From contig NZ_JBAYPG010000007.1 of NCBI RefSeq assembly GCF_041677825.1, positions 39,144 through 103,143 on the forward strand: a stretch of DNA of 64,000 bases. The letters run 5' to 3'. The notes beneath the pieces are model-generated. The model saw nothing but the letters and a program-made list of their open reading frames with translations, was not told where the DNA came from and made no database searches. Each line of letters begins with the position of its first letter. Positions within the stretch are counted from its first letter, which is position 1. Source of the DNA: Castellaniella sp041677825 (GTDB lineage: Bacteria; Pseudomonadota; Gammaproteobacteria; Burkholderiales; Burkholderiaceae_B). A program made the position numbers and the translations under genes. Below are positions 1 to 8,454 of the stretch, one piece after another.

Positions 1-1
1 C

Positions 2-445
2 GTGCTGGAGAACATCATGCTGGGCGCCTTCATCCACACCAAGGACCGCCGCGAGGCCGAGCAGGCGGCCCTGGCGATCGCCGGGCAGACGGGGCTCACC
101 GAGCAGTTGCAGGTCGAGGCCCGCAACCTGACGGTGGGCGGCATGAAACGCCTGGAAGTGGCCCGCGCACTGGCCACGCGCCCGCGGATCCTGCTGCTCG
201 ACGAGGTCATGGCCGGCCTGAATCCGGCCGACATCGAGCGCGCCATCGCCATGATCCGGCAGATCCGCCAGTCGGGCGTGTCGGTCATCATGATCGAGCA
301 CATGATGCAGGCCATCATGGCCCTGTCCGACCGGATCATCGTCATCAACGAGGGCCAGGTGCTCACGGCCGGAACCCCGCAGGAGGTCGTCGAAGACCCG
401 CGGGTGATCGAAGCCTATCTGGGCAAGGGGTATCAGCATGCTTGA
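2..445 (+). CDS. livG: Branched-chain-type ABC transporter ATPase LivG, 3' part only
   Basis: C-terminal part (about 147 residues) of a LivG-type ATPase; the 5' part with the Walker A loop lies outside the window, so the first in-frame GTG is not claimed as the start. Visible are the signature region LTVGGMKRLEVARAL, the Walker B stretch ILLLDEVMAGL and the H-loop in VIMIEHMM. The family energises uptake of branched-chain amino acids, but relatives import aromatic acids, urea and other small organic acids. It overlaps the next gene, livF, by 8 bp, so the two are co-translated. The substrate cannot be read from the ATPase; the downstream oxidoreductases suggest a catabolic substrate. Confidence 0.9.
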   Translation: MLENIMLGAFIHTKDRREAEQAALAIAGQTGLTEQLQVEARNLTVGGMKRLEVARALATRPRILLLDEVMAGLNPADIERAIAMIRQIRQSGVSVIMIEHMMQAIMALSDRIIVINEGQVLTAGTPQEVVEDPRVIEAYLGKGYQHA

Positions 446-1142
446 GGTCACCAACCTGTGCGCGGGCTATGGCAAGACCCAGGTCCTCGAGCGCCTGAAT
501 TTCCACGTCGAGGCGGGCGAGGTGGTGACGCTGATCGGCGCCAACGGGGCCGGCAAGACGACCACGCTCAAGACGCTGTGCGGTATCCTGAAGGCCACCG
601 AAGGCCGCGTGGCATTCGAGGGCCGCGAACTGACCCGGCTGCGCTCCTACGAGATCGTGGACGCCGGGATCACCATGATCCCCGAAGGCCGCCAGCTGTT
701 CCCGAACTTCACCGTGCGCGATAATCTGATCATGGGTACGTACAAGCGCGCGGCCCGGACGGGCGTGCAACAGCGCATGGACGCCGTACTCGAACGGTTT
801 CCCCGGGTGCGGGAACGGCTGGGGCAGTTGGCCGGCTCGCTGTCGGGCGGCGAGCAGCAGATGGTGGCCATCGCCCGCGGCCTGATGGCGCAGCCCAGGC
901 TGCTGGTGTTCGACGAACCCTCCGTGGGCCTGTCGCCGCTGCTGGTCGAGCAGATGTTCGAGATCATCCGCCAGATCGCGGCCGACGGGGTCACGGTGCT
1001 GCTCGTCGAACAGAATGTGTTTCAGACGCTGCAGCTGGTCGACCGCGGCTACGTACTCGAAAACGGGCGCATCGTGCTCGAAGGCAGCGGGCCCGACCTC
1101 TTGGCCGATCCGCACGTCAAGCGGGCCTACCTCGGACACTGA
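438..1142 (+). CDS. livF: Branched-chain-type ABC transporter ATPase LivF
   Basis: Complete 234-residue LivF-type ATPase, the usual length for the family. Walker A is GANGAGKTTT near residue 36, the signature is LSGGEQQMVAIARG, Walker B is LLVFDEPSVGLSP and the H-loop is in VLLVEQN. It pairs with LivG on the cytoplasmic face of a two-permease importer whose permease and binding-protein genes must lie upstream of the window. The start ATG lies inside the end of livG. A hairpin followed by five T residues just after the stop suggests that transcription partly ends here. Confidence 0.93.
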   Translation: MLEVTNLCAGYGKTQVLERLNFHVEAGEVVTLIGANGAGKTTTLKTLCGILKATEGRVAFEGRELTRLRSYEIVDAGITMIPEGRQLFPNFTVRDNLIMGTYKRAARTGVQQRMDAVLERFPRVRERLGQLAGSLSGGEQQMVAIARGLMAQPRLLVFDEPSVGLSPLLVEQMFEIIRQIAADGVTVLLVEQNVFQTLQLVDRGYVLENGRIVLEGSGPDLLADPHVKRAYLGH

Positions 1143-1144
1143 AG

Positions 1145-1173
1145 CCGGTGCCGAATGCGCACCGGATGTTTTT
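1145..1173 (+). terminator. Putative intrinsic terminator after livF
   Basis: CCGGTGC (1145-1151) pairs perfectly with GCACCGG (1159-1165) across a 7-nt loop, and TTTTT follows at 1169-1173. It sits 3 bp after the livF stop. The T-run is short and starts 4 nt after the stem, so partial read-through into the next gene is likely. Confidence 0.5.
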
Positions 1174-1196
1174 CGCAACACAGATGAAGGATTGAC

Positions 1197-2189
1197 ATGA
1201 AACTGATAGATCACGGCCGGGGCGGCAATGCAGACGTACTGCGCGTGGTGGATGCCGCGACACCGCAGCCGGGCGCCGGGCAGGTACTGATCGCCGTGCA
1301 CTACGCCGGCGTCAACCGCCCCGACATCCTGCAGCGTTCGGGCTCCTATCCGCCGCCCGCCGATGCCTCGCCGTACCTGGGCCTGGAGGTCTCGGGTGAA
1401 ATTGCGGCACTGGGCGAAGGGGTCACGCAGTGGCAGGTGGGCGACCGGGTCTGTGCACTCACGCCGGGTGGCGGCTACGCCGAGTTCTGCATCGTCGACG
1501 CCGGCCATTGCCTGCCGATCCCGCAGGGCCTGTCCATGCTGCAGGCCAGCGCCCTGCCCGAAACCTACCTGACCGTCTGGACCAATCTGTTCCAGCGCGG
1601 CCGCCTGCAGGCGGGTGAAAGCATGCTGGTCCATGGCGGCTCGAGCGGCATCGGCCTGACCGCCATTCAACTGGCCAAGGCCCACGGGGCCCGCGTGTTC
1701 ACCACGGTCGGCAATGCCGACAAAGAGCGCGCCTGCCTGCAGTACGGCGCCGATGTCGCCATCAACTACCACGAGGTGGATTTCACCGATGTCGTGGCGC
1801 GTGAAACCGGGGGCCAGGGGGTGGACGTGATCCTCGACATGGTGGGTGGCGACTACATCGAGCGCAATATCCAGTCATTGGCCCTCGAAGGCCGGCTGGT
1901 GCAGATCGCCTTCCTGGAAGGCAGCCGCATCAAGCTGGATGCCATGCCCATCATGCTCCGGCGCCTGACCTTCACGGGGTCCACCCTGCGCGCCCGCTCG
2001 GTGGCCCAGAAATCGGCGCTGGTGGCCGACGTGCGCGAACGCGTATGGCCGATCCTGGCCTCCGGCCGCTGCCTGCCGGTGATCTGCAAGGTGTTCCCCT
2101 TCGACCAGGTGCAAGAGGCGCATCGCCTGATGGAAAGCAGCCGGCACATCGGCAAGATCATCCTCCAGGTGCAGGGGGATCCGGCATGA
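1197..2189 (+). CDS. NAD(P)H:quinone oxidoreductase-like MDR protein (PIG3 type)
   Basis: 330 residues, zinc-free medium-chain dehydrogenase/reductase of the quinone oxidoreductase/PIG3 group. It opens with a GroES-like domain (AGVNRPDILQRSGSYPPP); the NAD(P)H-binding Rossmann segment is VHGGSSGIGLTAIQLAKAHGA near residue 143. No structural zinc cysteine cluster is present. The family reduces quinones or activated C=C bonds with NADPH. The stop overlaps the ATG of the next SDR gene (ATGA), which ties them in one transcript. The start ATG follows an AAGGA-like ribosome site. The substrate is unknown; neighbours suggest a catabolic role. Confidence 0.85.
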   Translation: MKLIDHGRGGNADVLRVVDAATPQPGAGQVLIAVHYAGVNRPDILQRSGSYPPPADASPYLGLEVSGEIAALGEGVTQWQVGDRVCALTPGGGYAEFCIVDAGHCLPIPQGLSMLQASALPETYLTVWTNLFQRGRLQAGESMLVHGGSSGIGLTAIQLAKAHGARVFTTVGNADKERACLQYGADVAINYHEVDFTDVVARETGGQGVDVILDMVGGDYIERNIQSLALEGRLVQIAFLEGSRIKLDAMPIMLRRLTFTGSTLRARSVAQKSALVADVRERVWPILASGRCLPVICKVFPFDQVQEAHRLMESSRHIGKIILQVQGDPA

Positions 2190-2950
2190 GGCATGCGGGC
2201 AGAACGGTGCTGGTCACCGGGGGCACCGGCGGTATAGGCAGCGCCATCGTGGCGCAGTATCTTGCCGAAGGCGCCCGCGTGGCGATTGTCGATCTCGACG
2301 CCGCGCGCGGCCAGGCGCAATCCGATGAACTCGCGGCCCAAGGCCACGACGTCGTCTTCGTGGCCGCCGACGTGGGCACTTTCAAAGGCTGCCAGCAGGC
2401 GGTCGAGCAGGCGCGTGCGGCTCTGGGCGAGATCGATACGCTGATCAACAACGCCGGCATTTCCCCCAAGCACGCCGGCCATCCGGCCGCGGTCGGCGAG
2501 ATGGCCCCCGAAGAATGGGATCGGGTGGTCGCCGTCAACCTCAGCGCGGCCTTCTATCTCACCCGCCTGCTGGCGCCCGGCATGCAGCAGCGCGGCTTCG
2601 GGCGCATCGTCTCGATGTCCTCGGTGGCGGGCAAGGCCGCCCTGGCCGACATCGTGGCGATCCATTACAGCACCACCAAGGCGGCCCTGATCGGCTTCAC
2701 GCGGCACGCGGCGGCCGAACTGGGCCCCTACGGGATCACGGTCAATGCCATTGCGCCGGGGCGCATCGACACACCGCTGCTGAAGACCGTGGCCCAACAG
2801 GCCAATGACGCCGTGATCGCCCAGACGGCGCTGCGCCGCCTGGGCGAGCCCTCCGAAGTCGCGCAGACCTGCGCCTTCCTGACATCGAACGAAGCCGACT
2901 TCGTGACGGGGCAGGTGGTGGACGTCGCCGGCGGCTGGCTGATGACCTGA
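2186..2950 (+). CDS. SDR family oxidoreductase
   Basis: 254-residue classical short-chain dehydrogenase. The start ATG at 2186 overlaps the upstream stop and gives the family's normal N-terminus; a longer upstream frame is antisense-like and was not used. The cofactor loop is TGGTGGIGSAI near residue 12, NNAG is present, the catalytic Ser lies in the SMSSVAG region, and Y-S-T-T-K supplies the catalytic Tyr and Lys. The C-terminal FVTGQVVDVAGGWLM is typical of FabG-like SDRs. It probably oxidises or reduces a hydroxy/keto group in the pathway served by the upstream ABC transporter (inferred from operon position only). Confidence 0.9.
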   Translation: MRHAGRTVLVTGGTGGIGSAIVAQYLAEGARVAIVDLDAARGQAQSDELAAQGHDVVFVAADVGTFKGCQQAVEQARAALGEIDTLINNAGISPKHAGHPAAVGEMAPEEWDRVVAVNLSAAFYLTRLLAPGMQQRGFGRIVSMSSVAGKAALADIVAIHYSTTKAALIGFTRHAAAELGPYGITVNAIAPGRIDTPLLKTVAQQANDAVIAQTALRRLGEPSEVAQTCAFLTSNEADFVTGQVVDVAGGWLMT

Positions 2951-2961
2951 CGATCAACAAT

Positions 2962-2977
2962 GGGCCGGCGCCGGCCC
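2962..2977. repeat. 16-bp perfect GC palindrome
   Basis: GGGCCGGCGCCGGCCC is fully self-complementary and is followed 15 bp later by another GGCGCCGGCC copy. It lies in the 84-bp gap between the SDR and the AroE-like gene. No T-run follows, so it is not a standard terminator; it could act as an mRNA hairpin that separates expression of the two genes. Confidence 0.45.
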
Positions 2978-3034
2978 GCCTGCGAGCCCCGGCGCCGGCC
3001 GGACACCGGCCGCAGACCAACGGAACACGATGAA

Positions 3035-3841
3035 ATGATTACTGGAAACACACGGCTTTATGCCATCTTGGCCGATCCGGTGGCGCAGGTGCGCACGCCG
3101 CAGGTCATCAATGCCTGGTTCCGCGAGCATCAGGTCGATGCCGTGCTGGTGCCCATGCACGTGCCGGCCGGCGATCTGGACGCGGTGCTGGATGCCCTGC
3201 GCCGGATGCGCAACCTGGGGGGCTTCATCGTCACCGTACCCCACAAGACGGCAATCGCCGAACGCTGCGACGAACTCGGCCCGGCCGGGCAGGCGATCGG
3301 CTCGGTGAACACCGTGCGCCGCACAGCCGATGGCCGCCTGGTGGGCGAGATGTTCGATGGCGCCGGGTTCGTGAGCGGCCTGCAGACCCAGGGGCACGAC
3401 CTGGCCCACAAGCGGGTCCTGCTGCTGGGGGCCGGCGGGGCGGGATCGGCCATTGCCTTCGCCCTGGCCCAGGCGGGCGCGGCCTCGGTGACGGTGGCCA
3501 ACCGCACGCCGGCCAGGGCCCACGCCCTGGTCGAGCGGGTGCGCAAGGCGCTGCCACAGGCCACCATCGAGGCTGGCGCGCCCGAACCCGAAGGCCATGA
3601 CATCATCGTCAATGCCACGTCCCTGGGCATGCGCGCCGAAGATGCCCTGCCGCTCGATGTCGAACGCCTGGCGCCTGACATGCTGGTGGCCGAGATCATC
3701 ATGAAACCCGAGCAGACCCGCCTGCTCGATGAAGCCCAACGGCGCGGCTGCCCGATCCACCACGGGCGCCACATGCTGGACCGGCAGGTGGCGCTGATGA
3801 CGCAGTTTCTGCTGCAGGGCCAGCCCGAGGCAGTGAACTGA
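3035..3841 (+). CDS. AroE-like dehydrogenase (shikimate dehydrogenase family, altered substrate site)
   Basis: 268 residues when started at ATG 3035, which gives the normal family N-terminus. The catalytic Lys71 (TVPHK), Asn92 (GSVNT) and Asp108 (MFDGAGF) are all present, as are the nucleotide loop GAGGAGSAIA (about 132-141) and ANRTP. The N-terminal shikimate-binding Ser-x-Ser of true AroE is missing: the segment reads DPVAQVRTP, leaving only Thr21. The enzyme therefore belongs to the family but probably acts on another cyclic hydroxy acid, such as a quinate-like or similar compound. The catabolic surroundings (ABC transporter, SDR, GMC oxidoreductase) support a non-biosynthetic role. Confidence 0.82.
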   Translation: MITGNTRLYAILADPVAQVRTPQVINAWFREHQVDAVLVPMHVPAGDLDAVLDALRRMRNLGGFIVTVPHKTAIAERCDELGPAGQAIGSVNTVRRTADGRLVGEMFDGAGFVSGLQTQGHDLAHKRVLLLGAGGAGSAIAFALAQAGAASVTVANRTPARAHALVERVRKALPQATIEAGAPEPEGHDIIVNATSLGMRAEDALPLDVERLAPDMLVAEIIMKPEQTRLLDEAQRRGCPIHHGRHMLDRQVALMTQFLLQGQPEAVN

Positions 3842-3853
3842 GAGGCACCGAAG

Positions 3854-5449
3854 TTGGACATTCATGATTACATCATCGTGGGGGGCGGCACGGCGGGCTG
3901 CATTCTGGCCAATCGGCTGACCGCGTCGGGCCGGCACAGCGTACTGATGCTCGAGGCCGGCACCAACGCTGGCAGCCTGTGGATCAGCATCCCGGCGGGC
4001 TTCAGCAAATTGCTGGTCGATCCGCGCTTCAACTGGCAGTTCGAAACCGTGCCGGAAGCCAACACGCTCAATCGCCGCATTGCGGTACCCCGCGGCAAGG
4101 GCCTGGGGGGCTCGACGCTCATCAATGGCATGATCTACGTACGCGGCCAGCCCGCCGACTACGATCACTGGCAGAGCCTGGGCGCCACCGGCTGGTCGTG
4201 GCAGGACGTCGAACCCTATTTCCGGCGCCTGGAAAACTACCCCGGCAGCGACCCGGCCCGCGGGCACGAAGGCCCCATGCACCTGACCGAGGTCGCCCAC
4301 AGGCACCCTCTGGCAAGCGCGCTGCTGGATGCGGCGCGGGAAGATGGCCAGATCATCAACCCGGACTACAACGGTGCGTCCCAGGAAGGCTTTGGCTATT
4401 ACCAAGTCGTGCAACACCGAGGCCGGCGCTGGAGCATCGTGGATGGCTACCTGAATCCGGCCCGCCACCGGCGCAACCTCACGGTGCGCACGGGCGCCCA
4501 CGTGCTGCATGTCGATCTGGACGAAGCCCGGCGCTGCACGGGGGTCACGTACCGCAAGGACGGGCAGGTCCACCAGGCCCATGCCGCAAAAGAGGTCATC
4601 CTGGCCGCCGGTGCCGTGCAGACCCCGCAGATCCTCGAACTCTCGGGCATCGGCGCACCCGACATCCTGGCCCGCGCCGGCATCCCCCTGCAACACGCGC
4701 TGGCGGGCGTTGGAGAACACTACATCGAACACTTCTGCACGCGCATGAACTGGCGCGTGCAGAATGCCCGCTCTCTGAACGAACTGACCCGGGGCTGGCG
4801 CCTGGCCAGGGCGGTGGCCGAATACTTCACCCGGCGCACCGGCATCCTGACCCTGGGCACCGGCCTGGTATCGGGCTTCGTCAAGAGCCGCCCGGGGCTG
4901 GCCGCGCCCGATGTGCAGTATTTCTTCATGCACGCCAGCTATGCCAACGCCGCCGAGCGGATTCTGGACCATCTTCCGGGCATGACACTGGGCGTGGCGC
5001 AGATGCGCCCGCAGTCGCGCGGCAGCATCCACATCCGCAATGCCGATCCCCTGGCCGGGCCGCTGATCCGCCCCAATTTCCTGGCTCAGCCCGAGGACCA
5101 GGACAGCCTGATCGGCGGCATGCAGCTGGCGCGACGCATCATGGCTCAGCCGGCCATGGCGCGCTATGTCGACCATGAAATGAGCCCGGGCCCCGATACG
5201 CAGAGCCATGCGCAGTGGCTGGAATTCGCGCGCTCCAATGGCCAGACCATCTATCATCCGATCGGCACCTGCCACATGGGCACCGACGCCCAGGCCGTGG
5301 TCGATCCGCAACTGCGGGTCCAGGGCCTGTCGGGCCTGCGCGTGATCGATGCGTCGGTGATGCCGGCCATGATTTCGGGCAATACCCAGGGGGCGGTGAT
5401 GATGGTCGCCGAAAAGGGGGCCGACCTGGTGCTGGCGGATGCCGGCTGA
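3854..5449 (+). CDS. GMC family FAD-dependent oxidoreductase (choline dehydrogenase-like)
   Basis: 531 residues, full family length. The FAD-binding start is YIIVGGGTAGCILANRL, followed by the GMC signature GKGLGGSTLINGMIYVRG and, at the C-terminus, YHPIGTCHMG with the active-site His and SGNTQGAVMM with the second catalytic residue. The family oxidises primary alcohols and related hydroxyl groups and passes electrons to quinones or oxygen. The only start that keeps the FAD loop is TTG at 3854, 12 bp after the AroE-like stop, with AGAGGCA upstream. It is the last gene of this strand block and probably one step of the same alcohol or cyclic acid pathway. Confidence 0.9.
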   Translation: MDIHDYIIVGGGTAGCILANRLTASGRHSVLMLEAGTNAGSLWISIPAGFSKLLVDPRFNWQFETVPEANTLNRRIAVPRGKGLGGSTLINGMIYVRGQPADYDHWQSLGATGWSWQDVEPYFRRLENYPGSDPARGHEGPMHLTEVAHRHPLASALLDAAREDGQIINPDYNGASQEGFGYYQVVQHRGRRWSIVDGYLNPARHRRNLTVRTGAHVLHVDLDEARRCTGVTYRKDGQVHQAHAAKEVILAAGAVQTPQILELSGIGAPDILARAGIPLQHALAGVGEHYIEHFCTRMNWRVQNARSLNELTRGWRLARAVAEYFTRRTGILTLGTGLVSGFVKSRPGLAAPDVQYFFMHASYANAAERILDHLPGMTLGVAQMRPQSRGSIHIRNADPLAGPLIRPNFLAQPEDQDSLIGGMQLARRIMAQPAMARYVDHEMSPGPDTQSHAQWLEFARSNGQTIYHPIGTCHMGTDAQAVVDPQLRVQGLSGLRVIDASVMPAMISGNTQGAVMMVAEKGADLVLADAG

Positions 5450-5475
5450 GCTGCAGCCCGCCGCCTGTCGGCGGA

Positions 5476-6585
5476 TCACGGCGCGCCAGCAGGCCCGCCG
5501 CCGGGCCGGCGCCACGGTATGGCCAGGTACGCCAGCCGCCGGATCTCGCGCCGGGCCCGCGCCAGGGAATCGAGCACCACCCCCACGGCCGCCAGCAACA
5601 GACCCAGCACGCACAGGCCGGTGACCAGCACCGCGGTGGGCAGGCGCGGGACCAGGCCGCTGTGGGCGTAGTCGATGAACAGCGGCACCGCCAGGCCCAC
5701 ACCCAGGGCGCACAGCAGCACGCCCAGCAGGCCAAAGAGCGTCAGCGGCCGCTCGAGCATGTACAGGCGCAGGATGACGCTGGCGATGCGCAGCCCGTCG
5801 CGCCAGGTGGACAGCTTGCTGGCCGAGCCCGCAGGCCGCGCCCCATACGGGGTCTGCAGCTCGCCCCAGGGCATGGCCATTTCGAGCGCGTGCACGGTGA
5901 GCTCGGTCTCGATCTCGAAACCGGCCGACTGCCCGGGAAACGACTTGACGTAGCGCCGCGAAAACACCCGATAGCCCGACAGCATGTCGGTGAACGCGCC
6001 CCCGAACACATGGCGCACCGCCGCGCTCAGCAGCCGGTTGCCGGCCCGGTGCCCGGGCCGGTAATTCTCGGCCTGCCCCGCGTCGGCCCGGCAGCCGACC
6101 AGCATGTCCAGCCGCTGCCCGACCAGATGCGCCAGCATCCGCGGGGCGCTGGCGGCATCATAGGTGGCATCGCCATCGACCATGATGTAGTAGTCGGCCT
6201 CGATGTCGGCAAACATGCGCCGCACCACGCTGCCCTTGCCGCGCTGCGCCACGTGGTGCACCTGGGCACCGGCCCGGCGGGCGATCGCGGCCGTTTCATC
6301 ACGCGAGCCGTTGTCGAACACGTAGACCTGGATATCGGGTACGGCCGCACGGAAGTCGCGCACCACCTGCGCAATGGTGGGCGCTTCGTCATAGCAGGGC
6401 ACCAGCAGGGCGATACGCGCTTCTGCTAGCATGGCGGCTTTGCTGCCGCAATCGCCGCGTTCGCTGCCGCCGCCATCGCTATCGCCGCGACCGCGAGCAT
6501 CGACGCCGCGATCGTGGCGATGGCCGGCCCCGGCCGGGCGCGGCCGCATGCCGTCAGTCTCATCGGTATCATCGGGCTCCATCAC
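5476..6585 (-). CDS. GT2 glycosyltransferase, polyprenyl-phosphate type with two C-terminal membrane segments
   Basis: 369 residues from GTG 6585. The GT-A core starts at about residue 56 (IALLVPCYDEAPTIAQ), with VFDNGSRDET and the metal site VDGDATYD. Two membrane helices follow near the C-terminus (LTLFGLLGVLLCALGVGLAV and an Ala/Leu/Val-rich helix). This layout matches transferases that load a sugar onto polyprenyl phosphate at the inner membrane. The start is uncertain: GTG 6585 has AGAGGA 8 nt upstream but adds 51 Asp/Gly/Arg-rich residues; ATG 6432 gives the normal N-terminus but lacks a clear ribosome site. It is divergent from, and abuts, the GT-C-like gene, a likely functional partner. 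Confidence 0.82.
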   Translation of the reverse strand: MMEPDDTDETDGMRPRPAGAGHRHDRGVDARGRGDSDGGGSERGDCGSKAAMLAEARIALLVPCYDEAPTIAQVVRDFRAAVPDIQVYVFDNGSRDETAAIARRAGAQVHHVAQRGKGSVVRRMFADIEADYYIMVDGDATYDAASAPRMLAHLVGQRLDMLVGCRADAGQAENYRPGHRAGNRLLSAAVRHVFGGAFTDMLSGYRVFSRRYVKSFPGQSAGFEIETELTVHALEMAMPWGELQTPYGARPAGSASKLSTWRDGLRIASVILRLYMLERPLTLFGLLGVLLCALGVGLAVPLFIDYAHSGLVPRLPTAVLVTGLCVLGLLLAAVGVVLDSLARARREIRRLAYLAIPWRRPGGGPAGAP

Positions 6586-8454
6586 ATGCTGAATCCTCTG
6601 GACAAGCGCAAAGTCCTCATTCTAGCGTCAGCCATCTTTCTGCTGGCGATTGCCTTCAGCCTGGGGCGCCAGATGCCGGATCTGCTGGCCGCCCGGCTGG
6701 CCAACCCCGACAGCTACACCCGGCTGGTGCTGGTGCGCGACTGGCAGCCCGCGACGGGCTACCAGTACATGGCGCGCGATGCGGCGCCCCACGGCAGCTA
6801 CCTGCACTGGGCAATGGTGCACACCTGGACCCTGCAGCACCTGGCCCAGGCGCTGCAGTGGCTGGGGCTGCCGCAGGACAAGGCCCTGTTGCTCGCGGGC
6901 GCCGGGATCACCGAACTCAGCACGCTGCTGCTGGGCCTGTTCAGCGTGCTGGCCATTCTGGCACAGGGGGGGCGGCTGGCGGCCATCGCCACCGCCCTGG
7001 CGCTGATCAGCGCGCGCGGGCTGCTGGCCTACGCGCAGCCGCTCCAGATCACGCACCACATCTTCATGCTGGTGCCGCTGGCGTGCGCGGCCTGGCTGCT
7101 GCTGCGCCCGCGCAGCAGGCCATTTCTGGCCGGCCTGGGCCTGGGGCTGAGCCTGTGGATTTCACCCGAGACCATGCCCTTCATCGCAGGGCTGGCCGCG
7201 CTGCAGGCAGGCCGGCGCCTGCAGGGTGCCGGTGGCGCTGCGTGCTGGCCCCTGGCATTGGGCCTGGGCCTGATGCTGCTGCTGGGCTGGTGGATCGACC
7301 CACCACCGCCCACGTTCGACGCCTGGGCGCTGGACCACCTGAGCCTGGCCTGGCTCGCCTGGGCGGCCATCGTCGCGGCCCTGCTCTGCCTTGCCGACAT
7401 CCTGGCCAGCCGGCCCCGCCTGCCCCTGGCCTGGAAGGTCGGGCTGATCGCTGCGGCGGCGCTGGCCGGCGCCGCGCTGTGGCTGGCCCTGGCCCCGGGC
7501 GCGCTGGCGGGCCCTGCGGGCCTGCTGCCCGATGAGCTCAAAACCCTGTGGTGGCGCCACATCAACGAACTGCGGCCATCCAGAAAAGCCTCGGAGATTC
7601 TCGCCTGGGTGGCCATGCCGGCCCTGGCGGGCGGGCTGCTGCTGCACGCCGCGTGGCGGGCCCGCATCCTGTGGTGGGCGCTGCTCGGCCTGATGGCCAC
7701 GGCCTACGCGGCGCTGGCCGCCTGGCACGTGCGCATGGGCGCCGCAGCGGCCCTGGCGGCCGCGCTGGCCTGGGGGATCTGGCTGACGCGGCAGGCCGTC
7801 TTCATCTCCGAAACCCCCACCGCCCTGCCGGCGCGCGCGCAGCACAGGGCGGCCTTCTGGCTGCTCGTGCCCATCCTGCTGGTGGTGCTGTCGCTGGGCA
7901 GCGTCGCCCTCGAGCGATGGCTGGGCGACACCCCCACGAGCCCCAGCCCATGCAGGCTGGCCGATATTGCAGACGAGCTGAACGCCGTGCCCCCGGCGAC
8001 TATCCTGGTGCACCTGAACCAGGCCCCGGAACTGCTCTGGCGCACCCATCACCGCGTGATCGCCGGCAACTATCACCACAATACCGCCGGCCTTCTGGAT
8101 ACCTATCACGTCTGGCTGTCCGAAGGCGATGACGCACGCGCGCGCGCTATCGTGGCCCAGCGCGGCATCCAGTACATCCTGCAGTGTGCCGATGCGGATG
8201 CCGGCACCAACGCCGGTACCGACGCCGGGGGCGATACGCTGGCCCGACGGCTGGCGCGCGGTGCGCCGGTCTCCTGGGCGCGCGGCCCGTTTCCCCTGGG
8301 TGCCTGGAATCTGTATATACCCGGCACGGCGCCCGTGCCCCCAGCCATCAGGGCGCCTGCAGCGCAAGCACCTGGTCAAACAGCCCCGCAGGCAGATCCG
8401 CATGCGTGGCGACGATCAGGGTCCGGCCCTGGATCTGGTCGGCCAGCACCCTGA
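6586..8454 (+). CDS. Polytopic membrane protein, probable GT-C type glycosyltransferase
   Basis: 622 residues from ATG 6586 with about a dozen hydrophobic segments, then a soluble C-terminal region. After the first helix comes ANPDSYTRLVLVRDW, an acidic external loop of the kind used by GT-C enzymes (STT3/PglB-like, Pmt-like). The C-terminus has VHLNQAPELLWRTHHRVIAGNYHHNT, resembling the periplasmic part of such proteins. I cannot assign a subfamily. It starts 1 bp from the divergent GT2 gene, which would supply a lipid-linked sugar donor (inferred). The last 36 codons run antisense across the end of cydC; this Pro/Ala/Gly-rich tail may be non-essential read-through. Confidence 0.65.
   Translation: MLNPLDKRKVLILASAIFLLAIAFSLGRQMPDLLAARLANPDSYTRLVLVRDWQPATGYQYMARDAAPHGSYLHWAMVHTWTLQHLAQALQWLGLPQDKALLLAGAGITELSTLLLGLFSVLAILAQGGRLAAIATALALISARGLLAYAQPLQITHHIFMLVPLACAAWLLLRPRSRPFLAGLGLGLSLWISPETMPFIAGLAALQAGRRLQGAGGAACWPLALGLGLMLLLGWWIDPPPPTFDAWALDHLSLAWLAWAAIVAALLCLADILASRPRLPLAWKVGLIAAAALAGAALWLALAPGALAGPAGLLPDELKTLWWRHINELRPSRKASEILAWVAMPALAGGLLLHAAWRARILWWALLGLMATAYAALAAWHVRMGAAAALAAALAWGIWLTRQAVFISETPTALPARAQHRAAFWLLVPILLVVLSLGSVALERWLGDTPTSPSPCRLADIADELNAVPPATILVHLNQAPELLWRTHHRVIAGNYHHNTAGLLDTYHVWLSEGDDARARAIVAQRGIQYILQCADADAGTNAGTDAGGDTLARRLARGAPVSWARGPFPLGAWNLYIPGTAPVPPAIRAPAAQAPGQTAPQADPHAWRRSGSGPGSGRPAP

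Noticed and set aside
363..1772. 469-codon minus-strand frame across livF and the quinone oxidoreductase gene
   Set aside because: Antisense shadow of two clear genes in high-GC DNA; composition rich in Arg/Gly/His/Gln with no family motifs.
2954..5713. 919-codon minus-strand frame
   Set aside because: Runs antisense to the AroE-like and GMC genes; low-complexity translation and no domain signature.
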